A DNA stretch of 64,000 nucleotides from Bugula neritina (Eukaryota > Bryozoa > Gymnolaemata > Cheilostomatida > Bugulidae): assembly GCA_964035545.1 (NCBI GenBank), contig OZ037765.1, forward strand, positions 2,785,001 to 2,849,000. The letters run 5' to 3'. The translations under genes and the position numbers were made by a program. Positions 1-13,325 of the stretch are shown here, in pieces (positions within the stretch are counted from its first letter, which is position 1; each line of letters opens with the position of its first letter). Below the pieces are notes generated by a model that was not told the DNA's origin, ran no database searches, and saw only the letters and a program-made list of their open reading frames with translations.

Positions 1-3000
1 GTTTTAACTATTTAGCAAGTTGAAAGTGAATTTTTAAAAAATAACAATAAAATCATAAAAAAATTAAAATTAATTGGCAAAAACAAATAACTGAAACACT
101 TGATGTGATCTGTCATTGTAACCATTTAACATCCCAAAGATAGGCGATGCAGAAGAAAGCTTTAAAACTCAAACAGCAAACGTGTTCAAAAGCTCTTTCT
201 TTAATTCATCCCTGAACAAGTTACATATATGAAGTGAGGTTCTCTCACACATGACGTGGGAAAATACATGACAAAACCAACTTTCTTACGAGGCTGTTTA
301 TGGATTCTCAACAATGGTACATAATTTGTGACACTGCCTTGAATTATCATATTAATTGCTGCATGTAATTAGGCTTCCCTTATTTACAGTTTTTTTACAA
401 TTCTGAAAACATAAATTTGCAGAATATTAGAATTGCATTGTTGACCTAGATTTTCATTTGTTATAGGACTAAATGCATGTTTGTTTTTATATATTAGACA
501 GAAAAAATAATTGAAAAAACAATATACTTAAATTTGCACACTGGTGTGCCAGCAATTGTAATGAACACAGTGAAAATAATTATCGGGGATCAAAGTTGTA
601 CCTAGTTCAACTTGCCCCACTTCCTATGTGGTTCAACTATATATAGTCCCACACATTAATATGCTACAAATTATTGTCAATATCTGCTATGAGCTAGATA
701 TCTCTGAATTTTTGAAATCATGTTGACAATATATATGCATGCCTAAATTTACTTGACTGGGCTAATTTAATTTGAGAAGCTATGCAACCTTTTATGGAAA
801 AATGAATATTACTAATTTGATCTTCTTTTATGCAAACATTTGCAAAAATTCTAGCTTGCCTGAAAACTTTTGTGTTGACTTTATATTATATTGCAAGACA
901 TCTAACAGTTTATTTACAAAGCTCTTAAGTGAAGGAGGTAAAATAGTGTAATAGTTCAAACAAGAAAATTTAAAACATCTGGTTCAACTAGCCCCCTTAT
1001 ATTATTATTTTGTTAATCATTCTATTAAACCAATGGTTTTAACTTATCACAAGCGATCATATTTTTACTTTGATTTTATGTTTTAAGTTATTTAATACTA
1101 TTATTATCTAGCAAATACTACATTGGCTGAGTTTCAACTGGTTTTTAAAACCAGCTGTTTTATATATGCATTTATATATATGCAGTTTATATATAGATGC
1201 ATTTATTATAGTTTATAAAATAAATACAATTTTTTCGTGTTTTTAGTATATTTTATCAAAGCAACTTGCATAACAATATTGCAGGGCATAATTTCACAGT
1301 ATCTCGTCCTCAGACATAACACTTATGTACCAATACGAGATACATTACATCATAATTAAATGTTGTCTATCGGCAAAAATTTTGCAGTAGCCAATCATAG
1401 TACTATAACAGGGCAGTCTGAGTGTAGTATCTCGTTTATCGGCATAATTATAATAGCCCGTAGTTGAAGATGGAGTTGGAAGCTTTTCAAATACCTCCCG
1501 CATATAATAGCATTTATGCTAGTCCTTAAAACTAAATAAACATTATGGTAGACCAATAATCATGAAAGCTCTACTCAGTTGTAACTGGAGGATTTGCAGC
1601 ACCACAATACTAAATTTCTTGCATTAGAGGTGCTTAGGCTGTGTTGTCATAGTTATATGTACTTATTGGGGCTTGGTATAAAATTAAACCTGACAATTAT
1701 AACGATTAAAGTATTATTGCTGTGGTTTCAACTGACCAACTTTGGAGTTATTATCTCGATTCTTTGTCAGGAATGGTTAGATAATTTCATGCAATAATGA
1801 GTTTTGGCTTTATATCATTATAAATAATGAGTTTTGGCTTTATATCATTATAAATATCTACATTGATGGCAGCACTGAGCTAGAATTCTAATATCTTTTC
1901 AAGCTCATTGGGTGGCAGCTTATCAGCTAAATTTTATGCAGATATTGAATAATGTGGTTTGATAGTTATGCTATATTGTTAGGTTCACAAGCATCTTTAA
2001 AAAGTTATAATTATTGCGTTGACCATAGGTCAAAAAATTACCTAAAGAGAGGGCAGACAACTCCAAAAGATTGTTTTCGCAGAAGCAAGTAAAATTCAGC
2101 TAAACTGAATACTCCAACTGATCAACATTTTCATCTATTGAAATTGAAGAAAAGTTAAATATTATTATACTATTCTAATCATGAATAGGCACAAGCTAAA
2201 AAGATATTTATTTCAAAAAATATAAAAAGTAAAGTAACACAACAATGTTTGCAAACGCAGACCTAAAAATGTGAATATTCTAGCTTGAAATTAAGTCTGA
2301 AATTCAGACTTTTCTAGGTTGAATTGACTTTAATTGACTCACCAGAAAAAACAATTAATAAAATTATAAAGACAAGCATATAATGAAAACTGTAGTTCAT
2401 TAGCAAAACTGGAGTAAAGCACTTTTTTTCTAGAAATTGTTCGATTACATAATACATTTTTGTGCAAATGATATTTTTTAATGAAATGAAACTGTTGTAT
2501 TGTTTGGCTAGATGAAGTTTCAAAAGTATTTTTAATATTTTCTCAAATAAAGTAGACATGCACTCCATTTTCACATTTTTTGGCAAAACATATGATTGGG
2601 ATTCAGTAGTCAATCAGTTAAGCTTGACACAAGGAGTTGTCACATCCATCCCAAAGAACAAGACCATCTACAATAACAAACATGGAAAGTACTTAAAATT
2701 ACATTTAAGTTTACAATAATCCTTAAAATATATGTTGCCTTCTGCAAATGCTAAATAAAACACGATGTAATGCTATGTTTACTTAGACTAAATCTTGCTG
2801 ACTTACAATGAAATTCATTCATTTCAATTTGAAAATTCCTGTCAATAACTTGACTCTATGCTAACAACTAATTGTAATACCAAAATCACACTGCTACTTT
2901 TAGTTTCGGGAATTTATTTTCATTATTAGTTCAATATTCAGCAGAGGTTTTTCTTTAATGAACAAACAATAGGCATACATGCAGATGAAAGATTAGGTCT

Positions 3001-5220
3001 AGTGAATACTAATTTTGTGCCTAACAAAAAAAAAATGAAAGACTGCATGAAAAATTAACAACTCTAAAAAATTGCAATTTGAATGAGGCTCAGGCTTTTA
3101 GGTGAGCAAGAGTAACCAGAAGAGCTACTTTAATGGAAGAAATTACTGACTGATTGTGTAGTTGCAGGCTGCATGATGTGTTTTGATTGTCACAACCACT
3201 TTTGAAAAGGGAAAATCCATTAAATTAAGACTACTGGCAAACAACGGAACGATAAGGAAAAAATACCAAGTAGAAATTCACTTCTCAAAGCAAACTGTAG
3301 TTAATACATTATAGATGCTTAGAAGAAGCAGGCAATAGTGAATGCTATATAGTGTAGATCAGGATTCTATACAATGACAAGTAAACTGAAATTCCAGTGC
3401 ACTTTGAAACTACTTGTAAGAATGGGCTTAGTGCTTTGTAGTGCCTTGAAAATTTTTTCAAGTCTAATTGGCACCATGCTATTAGAATTCGCAGAGAGAT
3501 GACCCTTTAAACTTTCACTTTAAACTTTAATACCTTCACGATTTTCAGTAAGAAATTCAATTTATCTAGGTCTGAAATTTCACCGAGTTGCATTGTAAAA
3601 GCCGCTGGTCAAAATGTCTAGTTTGTGATAACTTAATCAGCTGATTTCAGAATAACAATCATTGGGAATGACATCTTCATGTAGATATAGATATTTATGC
3701 TTATAATTATATCGGCTGCCTTCATCAATCATCGATACTATGCTGCCAAATCAACTAATTAATTACAGTTGGAAACTTCAAAGGGCATTGAATAGCAATT
3801 AAGCAAGTTATACTTTTAATATTACAAAAAGAACTTATGCATCAATATGATTTAAAATATAGGTGGGCACTCCGCTAGTGATATTAACTGAAACTGGAAC
3901 TTTTTTCATGCAGGAAAAGCAACAACGCATCTCAACAGAAACCCAAAAATTTCCAGCACACTTTATGCTTTGACAACACGCACACAATAACTTTGTTTAT
4001 GGTACAAACCTTTTTGTTGATTGTTTTCCAACATTTTCACTAGAGCAAAGCCGAAAGAAATTTGGAAACTGCATAGTGATGCCAGCCACCGTGGCATCAT
4101 CTTCTCTGGAAAATTATTGACAAATCATCACCCAAAAACTTCAGCAAAGCCTCCATCAATAGTATGTAATACTTTAGGTGAAACTAAAAAGAAAGAGACA
4201 ATATTTTCGTGTAATTTAACCCATCAATAAACGCATCAATAGTTAGTGTGGCCCCGGTTTAAACCTCATTAATTTCATGCTATTTAAGGCTTTTACAACT
4301 TAAAAGATGTAATTCATCTGCAAGAGAAATGTTAGGTATATGAAATGAGTAGAAGTGCAAAAGCAAGCAGGTATTAAGGAAGGACGAGTTAGTAGGTGTA
4401 CTTTGACTTGCGATAAATCAATGTGATACCAGATGTGAATTTTGAGGTGTGTTTACTCCAATCTTACTGAAAAGGTAGAAATAGCTAAATTTACGAGACA
4501 CACAATATTTTATAAAATACTGCACATTCATTAAAACTTTATAAAACTCTAGTGTGAAGGGTGACTCACACTTTTAAACCGTAGATGAGCTAAGTTGTAA
4601 AAGTTTGATGAGAACCTTTTACTCTATAAATTTATGCAATATAAAATACTCTCCACATATTCAACAGCTACGAAGTTTTGTTGAAGATAAACTTCCTCAA
4701 CAAATATACAGAAAAAAGCTATTTGAAAGCCAAATTTCATTAGCATATTATAAGATTATTTGTGTTTCATCTTTATAAACAATGATTTAGTCATTTAACG
4801 GATAACTAATGATTTCACTTAGTTTTTATTGAATGAAAAACAAAGTGTAGTTGGTATTAAAAACAGCTTTCATTTCTCACTTTTTTTCTCACCCTAATCT
4901 GCGTAGGCAAACAATTGGTTTGTTTCAAACACCACAACAGTAAAGCGTGACAGCATAGCCAGTGGATAAAACAATCATCTATACTGCTGGATCAGTGGCA
5001 ACTTGTGAGTGTGTCAGAGTAGTGTCTTGTTGTGTGACTCTACAAATAAATTATGAATTTGAATATACTACAAAGTTGCAAACATTGTTTTAACAAAACA
5101 CAGCATTTATTTGATATTATATGTAAAGCTCAAGTTGGTATAATATATATTAAATAAATTTTAGCTTTCCTTTTGGATACTCTGAAACAAAATAAAAAAA
5201 TAAACCAAAATTGGGTAAAG
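1..5220. other. Intergenic, no supported gene
   Basis: AT-rich DNA with only short ORFs that match no family I recognise and are not bounded by convincing splice sites. A 30-bp unit is tandemly duplicated near 1796-1855. Stretches at 606-631 and 977-998 contain a TTCAACTTGCCCC-like or related motif that resembles the ends of the pogo-like element at 10.7-12.8 kb and may be decayed transposon ends. Nothing else is supported. Confidence 0.6.
1796..1855. repeat. 30-bp tandem duplication
   Basis: Two adjacent near-identical copies of a 30-bp unit containing GAGTTTTGGCTTTATATC. It lies in non-coding sequence and is probably a recent replication-slippage duplication. Confidence 0.8.
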
Positions 5221-5230
5221 CCATGCAAAC

Positions 5231-5528
5231 TAGAGAGAGAAAGAGAGTGGGAGAGGGGGGGTGGGAGAGAAAGGTTAGGAGAGAGGATGGAAGAGAGATG
5301 GGGTAGAAGAGAGAAAGGGAGAGAGTCAGAGAGATAGTGGAAAAGGGAAGAGAGAAAGGTTAGGAGAGAGAGAAGGTGGGAGAGACGGAGAGTGGGAGAG
5401 ATAGGGAGAAGGTGGGAGAGACAGAGGGTGGGAGAGAGGGAGGGTGGGAGAGAGGGAGAGAGGGAGAGAAAGAGAGAGAGGTTGAGTGGAAGGTGTGGGA
5501 GAAAGAGACAGAGAGAGGAGTGAGAGAG
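5231..5528. repeat. Polypurine (GA-rich) low-complexity tract
   Basis: About 300 bp are almost entirely G and A on the plus strand, built from irregular GAGAGA, GGGAGAGA and GGTGGGAGAGA units. The complementary strand gives long open frames rich in Ser, Leu and Pro, which are artefacts of the pyrimidine tract. Such tracts can form triplex (H-DNA) structures; no function is shown here. Confidence 0.85.
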
Positions 5529-5529
5529 C

Positions 5530-6900
5530 TTCCAAACTAACACCATTGACTTAAAAAATGTTGATAAAAACTGCAGCAAGTCTTTAAAAACGATGCTAGC
5601 AAGTTCAAAGCTCACTATAACTTTCAAAATCAATAAAATGTCAAGTTCAAAAAACTTATCTGCGAGCAAAAAATAGTTACAGAGACAACCAGGTATTGGG
5701 CAAGAGCCAGCTAATAGGAGTACCTTTTTAGATAAACTGCATGCAGGCACAGTGAGATAGCATCGGTGAGTTGTGTCTTCATTTTAATTTCCTAAAAATG
5801 AACATAAACAAATGCTAGTAATGAAAGTTTTCAGGGTTATTAAGGGTGCAATTTTATCACTAAACATCATAGCAATAGCAAAAATTGCTCAGTACAAATT
5901 TAAGAAAAATTTCTTTCATCCATTACATAATATCCGAAATCAAATCCATTTATTCAATTCATCAAGCTGAAAAACCAAGAATAATCAGAAAGACAGTAAA
6001 ATCACTTTCTAGTAAAAAACAGCTTTAGATCATAATTGTTGGGTTCAGCTCTTAAGCTAAGACACTGATGCACTGAAATACGAAAAAGATCAGCATACTT
6101 TTGACTGTCACAAAATTTATTTTACGTGCAACAGACATTTTAAGGTCACCCGCCACCCGCGCAGGACCACATTGGTGAAAGGTGACCAGATATTTTAAGG
6201 TCAATCAAAATCAAGCAAAGTTCATCGTCATATTGCTTACTGCTTAATGCTGCAGCTTATTTTTGCTTACCAAGTTTCTTTCTGCAGAATAATTGTAGCT
6301 AGCTTCTCGATTTGCCATCTTTATTCCAGTCCAGGTTCAAATGACATCTTGATCGTTGCAAATATCCATGCAAGCTAAAAAATATTTATCAATCAGTACA
6401 ACAACAGAAATACTTACAATGATCCAAATATTACTATTACATTACTATAACATTACACAGTAACACTATGTTTATAATTGTAATACGGAAGCATGACTTT
6501 GTGGTAGTTTGATATGCTATAGCAAAAGGTAGAAAAATCAACTGAAAAACCGACAGAAATAATCAAGTACAATTAACTAAAGTAAATAAACTTACTGAAT
6601 AGTAAATATTTTACTATACTTAGTGAATTGATTTACTTCCACTAGGTTTACTTTCATGATTAAATGCTTCTGTCTATTTTCCAGCTTATAGGAATATATT
6701 AAAAGTGAAACCAATTATAATTACTATTACCTTATCTAGTTTTGACTATATATTTTTCACAAATATAAACATAGTTATATGCGTATTCCTATTGTGACTG
6801 CAGACACCATTGCGGTAACTGAAATCAAACTTCATTCTACTTCAAGTTTCAAACATTGTCCCAGTTCAAAGACTAACAAGTAAATAATTAATAACTGTGA
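5530..6900. other. Intergenic, no supported gene
   Basis: AT-rich sequence without a recognisable gene. A small more GC-rich island at about 6140-6205 carries three AGGTCA-like half-sites, two of them as an inverted GGTCACC/GGTGACC pair. This could be chance. Confidence 0.4.
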
Positions 6901-9900
6901 AAGCTCCAATAAGTTACTTCATTATTAAATAAGATACAACTGATTCTACTGTATATGATACTATGGTATCTGTATTAAATTAAAACATAATTATGAAAAT
7001 CAAAAGTTGTATTTTGAGCACTTATATTATAGTAATTAAATTAACAGCTTAAAATAGACACATTAAACCATGATTGGAATTTTTATTCATTTATCTTTAT
7101 AATTATATTTATTCTTTATTCTGAAAGTTGACCCAACACTGGTAACGAAACTAAAAGTAATTGATTAAGTATGATTTAATCTTACACACTTTACCATTAT
7201 ATTTAGTCTTCCTGACTTTCAGTCTGTCATAGTGATTACTATAACTATATGAAAATGACTTTGACTTAGGAGTCATAATTATAGTCACAGTGTTGATAAG
7301 TCAACAGTGTAGGATTAACACAGCACTAGACTAGTACTACCTCCAGCTTTCAAGTTTATGTTAGGGTATCTCTAAGACTAAAGAGTAACCCTAATAATGT
7401 AAGCAAAGAGCAGTGAGTAATAAGCATGCTATTCAACTTCAAGTTTCACTAGTACTATAACCAATACCACATGTATTTTAATAAAATTATGTAGCTGGTG
7501 AGTGAACTATAAAATTAAATAGGGATCAAACTTTGAGCAAAATTAATAGAAATAATATTAGGACAGAGGTTTCCAATTATTAGTATGTGAAACCAAAGGG
7601 GAATGGATAACTACTATTAGTATTATTACATTTACTTTATATTTAGTTTTACCAGTTCGTATTATGATTATCTTACTTTGAATTGTAAAGTATAATAATT
7701 ATAATATTCATAGTAGTATATTTATATTAGTAATTAATATGTATATTGGTAAAAACATTTGTTTTAAGTTGCTTGTTTATTAAATTATTCTAAATCCTAA
7801 TAACGATAATCCTAATATTAGTGATAATCATTATGCTCATCACTGTCCCCAAGTGCTATCAGTATGACCATCGCAATGTGAACCTAGACGTGAATGTAAA
7901 AAGGCACTGCAAAACAGAACATGGGATGGAGGCAGATATCCATACCATAATACAAATATCGATATTGAATTTGATAATCATAATTATTATACAAATATAA
8001 TGATAATAACTACAATGATCAAAAATGAATAATACCAAAGAGTTTTCGAATTACTATTCATAAAATCAAATATCACATTTATAAAGATATAATCATATAT
8101 ATTATTAAATTTAAGTCAATTATACTAATAGCAATAGTAATATAAATAGAAAAAAGAATCATTGACCAGGAGTAGGTGCAAAATAAAAGTCAATTTTAAG
8201 ACAAAGAGTAAGAAAAATACTAAATCGATATTTAAAATTACTTATTTTTAATCTTAGTCACTTACAGTCAGTCTTAGTTTAATTTTTACTACTAAGTCTT
8301 TAATTTCAAGTTCATTTTGACAATAAACTTGAAGACTTTAACTAAGAATATGTATAATTCAAAATTCCAAACTGGTACAAGTAAAAGTTGCTACTGAAGC
8401 TTTGTAATATTATTTTAAATTATTGGTATGATAGCATTATATTTTGATTCATAGCAATACTGATGGTGACAATTTCAAACATACCCATACCATTACTGTT
8501 ACAGTTTAGGTTACTATTGCCATTGTGATTGCCGGTAATGAGTAAATATAACTTAAATTTATATGACTATTACTATTACTATTAGTATTACTATCACTTT
8601 CAGTACCGGTCTAGTATCAGTATCACCTTAATTCAAAATCAATGTATAATTTATCAAATTACTTTTATATTATCATTTATCAATAATATGTCTATCACTA
8701 TGATATTATCATGATATTGATTTTTAATTTAAACATAATAAAATCATAGGTATAATCATAATGATAATCATAATGCTTAATTTTACTTTTAGTTCAGGTT
8801 CAATGATTTAAGAGTAAGTGAAAGTTACTATAACTATTGCCATTGTGATTGCTAGAAATAAGTAAATATAATTTAAATTTATATGACTATTACTATTACC
8901 AACACTCAGACTTACTCGGACTCACTCTGTCTCTAACTCTAAGTCTGAGTCTCACTCCACCAGAGTGAGAGTGACACTGAATTACTATAAGTATAACTAT
9001 TACTATAACTATTAGTATTAGTATTAGTATTAGCAAAATATATCAACCTTATGATTATCTTATTAGTTATTACAATATGTTCGGCATTGATGTTGTACTA
9101 AAAATATTAATAGTTATTACAATCACAATGACAATGCCAATATCACTTTCAATATGATCAAAGACAAATGATTCCAAGCAGTTTCAGTTTGAGTTTGAGT
9201 TGAAGGTAAGTTATAAGTTGAAGTAGTACGTAAGTGGCAGTTGATACTGATACTATCAGTGATAGGTCTATACTCCATACCAATGAACTCAATAATATTA
9301 CCTATATATTACCATAAATTATATTACTATTAGTATTACCTATAATTAAAATATATTCTTTCTTTTCCAGCTCAGTGCTTCATACCCTCTACTTAGTCTA
9401 ATGCCGCGCACATGACGAGAATGTGAGGTGAAGGTCACTCACAGCTAAAATCGCCAAGGATCTGTAATCCATCACTAGTAGTAGTAGTTCTAGTAGTCGT
9501 ACTACCAGTAATCTGGCTTCGCTATGACACTACGAATTGAATGTTGACAAGACGCATGCATGTTTGCTGTTGGTAAACTAATTTTTACTGAATTTTAATC
9601 ATGCTAAGCTGCAACCTATTTTCTAATGAAATAATATATTCAATAATAATATAATGAATATAATAATTATCATTATAATATTTTATCATTTAATTTTGTA
9701 ACTTTTACTTTTAGTTTTAGTATTTTGGTTTTATATCAAAATTTACATCATTATGATTACAAAATGAAAATAATTATCATTAATCATTACCTTTTAATTT
9801 ATGATTATAATTAATGTTAGAATTAGTCAATTACCACAATTACAATCATAATGATAATCATAATGGCATAATGCCAATGATAATCACAATCGTAACACTA

Positions 9901-10740
9901 ATAATAATAGTAATAGTCAAACTCAAGGATTGAGCCAATGATTCAGATTGTCTAAATTTAATTAAATAATTTTCAGCCTTGGGTTTAACTTTACAGTTCA
10001 CAATTTTATTTTACATTACGACTGAGAGTCACAGTAAGACTAAGAAAAAGAGTAAGTCATACCTTTCTTGCAGTTATTTTCAAAGTTTGTAGTTGTACTG
10101 GTACAGTAGTAGACCTAGTAGTAGTACTAGTAGTAGTAGTAGTAGTACTAGTACTAGTAGCAGTACTATTACTAGTTGTAGTACTAGTATCAGTGGTAGT
10201 AGTAACAGGACTGCGATCTTAGATGTAAGTCTAATGAAATACGAATAATAATAGTATAAGTATAACTTTTACATATTTAGTTTTACTATAAGTGTAAATA
10301 TAATGAGTAATAGTAAAACTCAAAGTATATACATTAACTCAGTTTAGCATTAATGATAAAATATAATAATTATAATAAAGTAATATGATCACCATTACGA
10401 TTATAATTAAAATTCTTAGTAACACTTTTATGATACTCAGTTTAATTTATTAATATTAAACATTAGTTTGGCTACCACAAATAACTAATAAGTGCTACTA
10501 TAGGTAACTGTAAAGATAAGTATAAATTTAACTATAACATAGACTATCAGCAATAATAATATATCATATTGATATTAAACTATATATGGATAATGCAAAT
10601 CATAGATCATACCTCATGATAATTATTCCTAATGATCTTACTTTTTATATGCTGATGCTAATAAGTAGTAATTTTAAATTTGATAACTCATGAATGATGA
10701 ATAAGATAACAAGAATAATACTGGACCTAGTAATACTATT
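6900..10740. repeat. Degenerate trinucleotide-rich low-complexity region
   Basis: Nearly 4 kb dominated by imperfect ATT/ACT/AGT/ATA trinucleotide runs and ATAATCATAATGATAATC-type blocks, interrupted by short ordinary islands such as about 9360-9580. There is no open frame of note. It reads like an old, heavily mutated microsatellite-rich domain. Similar texture resumes on the far side of the pogo-like element (about 12,830-13,300), so that element inserted into this domain. Confidence 0.65.
10091..10205. repeat. (AGT)n-type trinucleotide repeat
   Basis: Runs of AGT interrupted by ACT, including several perfect AGTAGTAGTAGTAGT stretches. It is the most regular part of the surrounding low-complexity region. 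Confidence 0.75.
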
Positions 10741-10747
10741 AGTCCTA

Positions 10748-12819
10748 GGGGAAGGTGGGGTAAGTTGGGTCAAGGGGCAAGTTGGGCCAGGCCATTTTCT
10801 CAAAAACTGTAATGCTAGGAAACTGAATAGTTAGGTCAAGAAGTAAAGGCCAAACTAAAATAACTTCCTGCTATTACAACAACACTATCAAAAAAGAGGT
10901 GAGTGAAATATTACCTAATATCAATATTTTTGCTTTATTTGACATTCTGTTCACCAAAACAGTAGACCAAAACTTTGTCATTAAGCATGAGGTTAGAGTG
11001 CTGATGTTTTGTGTCATGAATGCTTAGGTAGTTAGCTTATATTTGGTGGATTATAAAACTTTTTAAATTAATTTTTCCATGCAAAAATTACATGCTTTAC
11101 AAAATTGCTGCCAATGGGGCAAGTTGGGTCAAAATTTTGGGGCTAGTTGGCTCAGTGGCCCAACTTGCCCCAAGTCACTAAACATAGTGTTAATGTAATA
11201 TTATTGTTGCAGATCGTGATACTGGATAATCACTGCTCACATATATCCTTAGAGAGTCTGTAACTCTTGCTAAAGAATCAGGAGTTGTTCTACTCACCTT
11301 GCCACCACATACTTCACACCAATTACAGTCTCTGGATAGAACTGTTTTCGGTCCAATGAAAACATACTTCAACAAGGCAATGGATAACTAAATGATAACC
11401 TATCTGAACATGAGCATAAAAGTGAAAGACATTGGCGCCCTAACAAAGCGAGCATTTGGGCAAAACATGACTGTTGCTAATATAACATCGGGCTTTCGCT
11501 CATCTGGCATATTCCCATCAAAAGCAGGCATATTTACCGACGCCGACTATGTTCCAACTGATGTTACCGACAAACCTCAAAGAGTGACCAATGAGCAAGA
11601 TGATCTAATTCAACTTAGCCAAGTTCATCTCGGCCAACTTTATTTCAGATTCCAATCTACAATCCAAGCACGCCTAGTACTTCTGGTTTATTGGCAGGGG
11701 CTACCTCTCAGGATACTTCTACTTCACTGGTGGTGGCTACCTCTAAGCAGCCTGTTACCCCTCAAGATGTTCTTCTCTTACCCAAAGCTGCTCTACGCAA
11801 AAATGGAGCACCCAGAAGAAAGCGGGTAAAGACCGCTACACTGATAGACACACCAGAGAAAGAAAGAATCGAGCAAGAATGAGCAGACAAGTTGAATAAA
11901 GGAAAGGAACGACCTAAGCGTAGGCCTATACAGAAAGAGCCAGAATCCTGCAGTGAAGATGAGCAGAACCATAGTTCCACTAGAGACAGACAGCGATTCA
12001 CCATCCGAGGCGGAAGCAGAAGAACAGGATGTGACAGATGTAGAAGAAGGGGCGTTTGTGGTGGCAAAATACAAAGGAAAACGTTCAACCATAAGTTTTG
12101 TTGGAATGGTGGTTGGCAAGGATGAAGGAGATTGGAGATTGGACTTTTACAAAAAGACTCCACAGGGCACATTCTCTAAGCCATCATACCCAGACATATA
12201 TACAGTGGAGGCTGAGCAAATTTTTTAGAGTGCTGGGGGCACCTGTCTCAACTGGAACAACTGTTCGAACTATAGGCTGTGTTAGTTTTGGCAACAAACT
12301 AAATGGCATGGGCTTTGAGTTAGTTTTCTTGATGCCTTTATTAAATAAAAATAATAGCCCCAAGCAGATTCGGTTTACTTCTTCGTCCATTCCCAGAGTC
12401 TAAACTCAAATAATCTCACTAAATTAAATGATGACTGGGGGCCTATGTTACAAACTTTGTATGTTTTTCTCAAACTAATATGCTGTTAATCATTACTTAG
12501 ACCTAATGAAAATTAATAAACTGAATTTATTTCAGTGATATGTTAGATGCCATAGTAATGAAATAGCGACCCAACTTGCCCCATTTTTTTTTTGGTGGTG
12601 ACCCAACTTGCCCCTCATGCGGGGTAAGTTGGGTCAGAAGAAAGGTTTTACGGTATTATCTGTAGCTGACTCAATGTTGGTGTTGCCTCAAAATAAAATT
12701 GGGCTATCGCAGATAACATGTTAATCTATCTTTATGACAAACAGTTTGATATTTACATGCTTAGATCGGCCACAATATTAAAAAAATCAATTTTTGACCC
12801 AACTTACCCCGCCTTCCCC
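10748..12819 (+). mobile_element. Pogo-like (Tc1/mariner superfamily) DNA transposon, defective
   Basis: The ends are 25-bp inverted repeats starting GGGGAAGGTGGGGTAAG on the left (10748-10772) and its complement on the right (12795-12819), with one mismatch. Both are flanked by TA (10746-10747 and 12820-12821), the target duplication expected of this superfamily. Further copies of the GGGGCAAGTTGGGTC motif in both orientations lie inside near 11,116-11,173 and 12,569-12,637, as subterminal repeats. The interior holds the C-terminal half of a DDE_1/pogo transposase. The N-terminal helix-turn-helix part and first catalytic Asp are absent, so this copy is not autonomous. Confidence 0.88.
11213..12228 (+). 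pseudogene. Pogo/Tigger-like DDE transposase, C-terminal fragment
   Basis: The reading frame opens with ILDNHCSH, the second catalytic Asp region of DDE_1 transposases. It continues through LPPHTSHQLQSLD (third acidic motif), FGPMKTYFNKAMDN and SGFRSSGIFPSKAGIFTDAD, all hallmark segments of pogo-family enzymes. A TAA stop at about 11389 interrupts it. The frame then shifts near 11,650, meets a TGA at about 11,880, and returns to the first frame by about 11,953. It ends in a C-terminal module (VEEGAFVVAKYKGK to VEAEQIF) typical of related elements. Catalysis would be cut-and-paste transposition in the nucleus, but several breaks and loss of the N-terminal half make this a dead copy. Confidence 0.85.
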
Positions 12820-12821
12820 TA

Positions 12822-13325
12822 CTACTAGAATTTTATTATCTTATATTTGTAATACGCTTCTTTTAGTAATACTGCTGGTCAAAGTTAGTGTTAATCATAT
12901 TTATAGTTAAATGTTGAAGGAATAAATTAGTTCATAACATAAACATTTCACTATGTGAATATGAAATTTAATATGGATATCCCAATTACACTTGCTGTTG
13001 CTCTTTAGAGACTAGAGTTATAACTTATAACTATGATATAATAATGAATACCATTATTTTAACTAATCATATTACTCAGCTAATGTTAATGATAACTGTA
13101 AGTCTAAAAACCATTACGGTTATAGGTATCACTGACTAATATTATTAATAATATAATCATTCGTTTTATACTTGTACCTATATTTATATTTATACTTATA
13201 CCTATTTTTATACTTATGATCATATCTATACTTTCACGTATGCTTGTACATTTTACTCATAGTATCAGGGTGGCAATCGAAAAGTCATAATTGATATGCT
13301 AATCTAATAATAGAACCAATTGCAC
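12822..13325. other. Low-complexity intergenic DNA
   Basis: This continues the degenerate AT-rich trinucleotide texture seen left of the pogo-like element. It includes TATACTTATACCTATATTTATA-like imperfect repeats at about 13,160-13,250. No gene is seen. Confidence 0.5.

Noticed and set aside
5130-5750. 206-codon minus-strand ORF rich in Ser/Leu/Pro
   Set aside because: Its core is the polypurine tract read backwards; it has no domain and no supporting signals.
11190-11375. 61-codon minus-strand ORF
   Set aside because: The plus strand over the same bases encodes the conserved transposase motifs.
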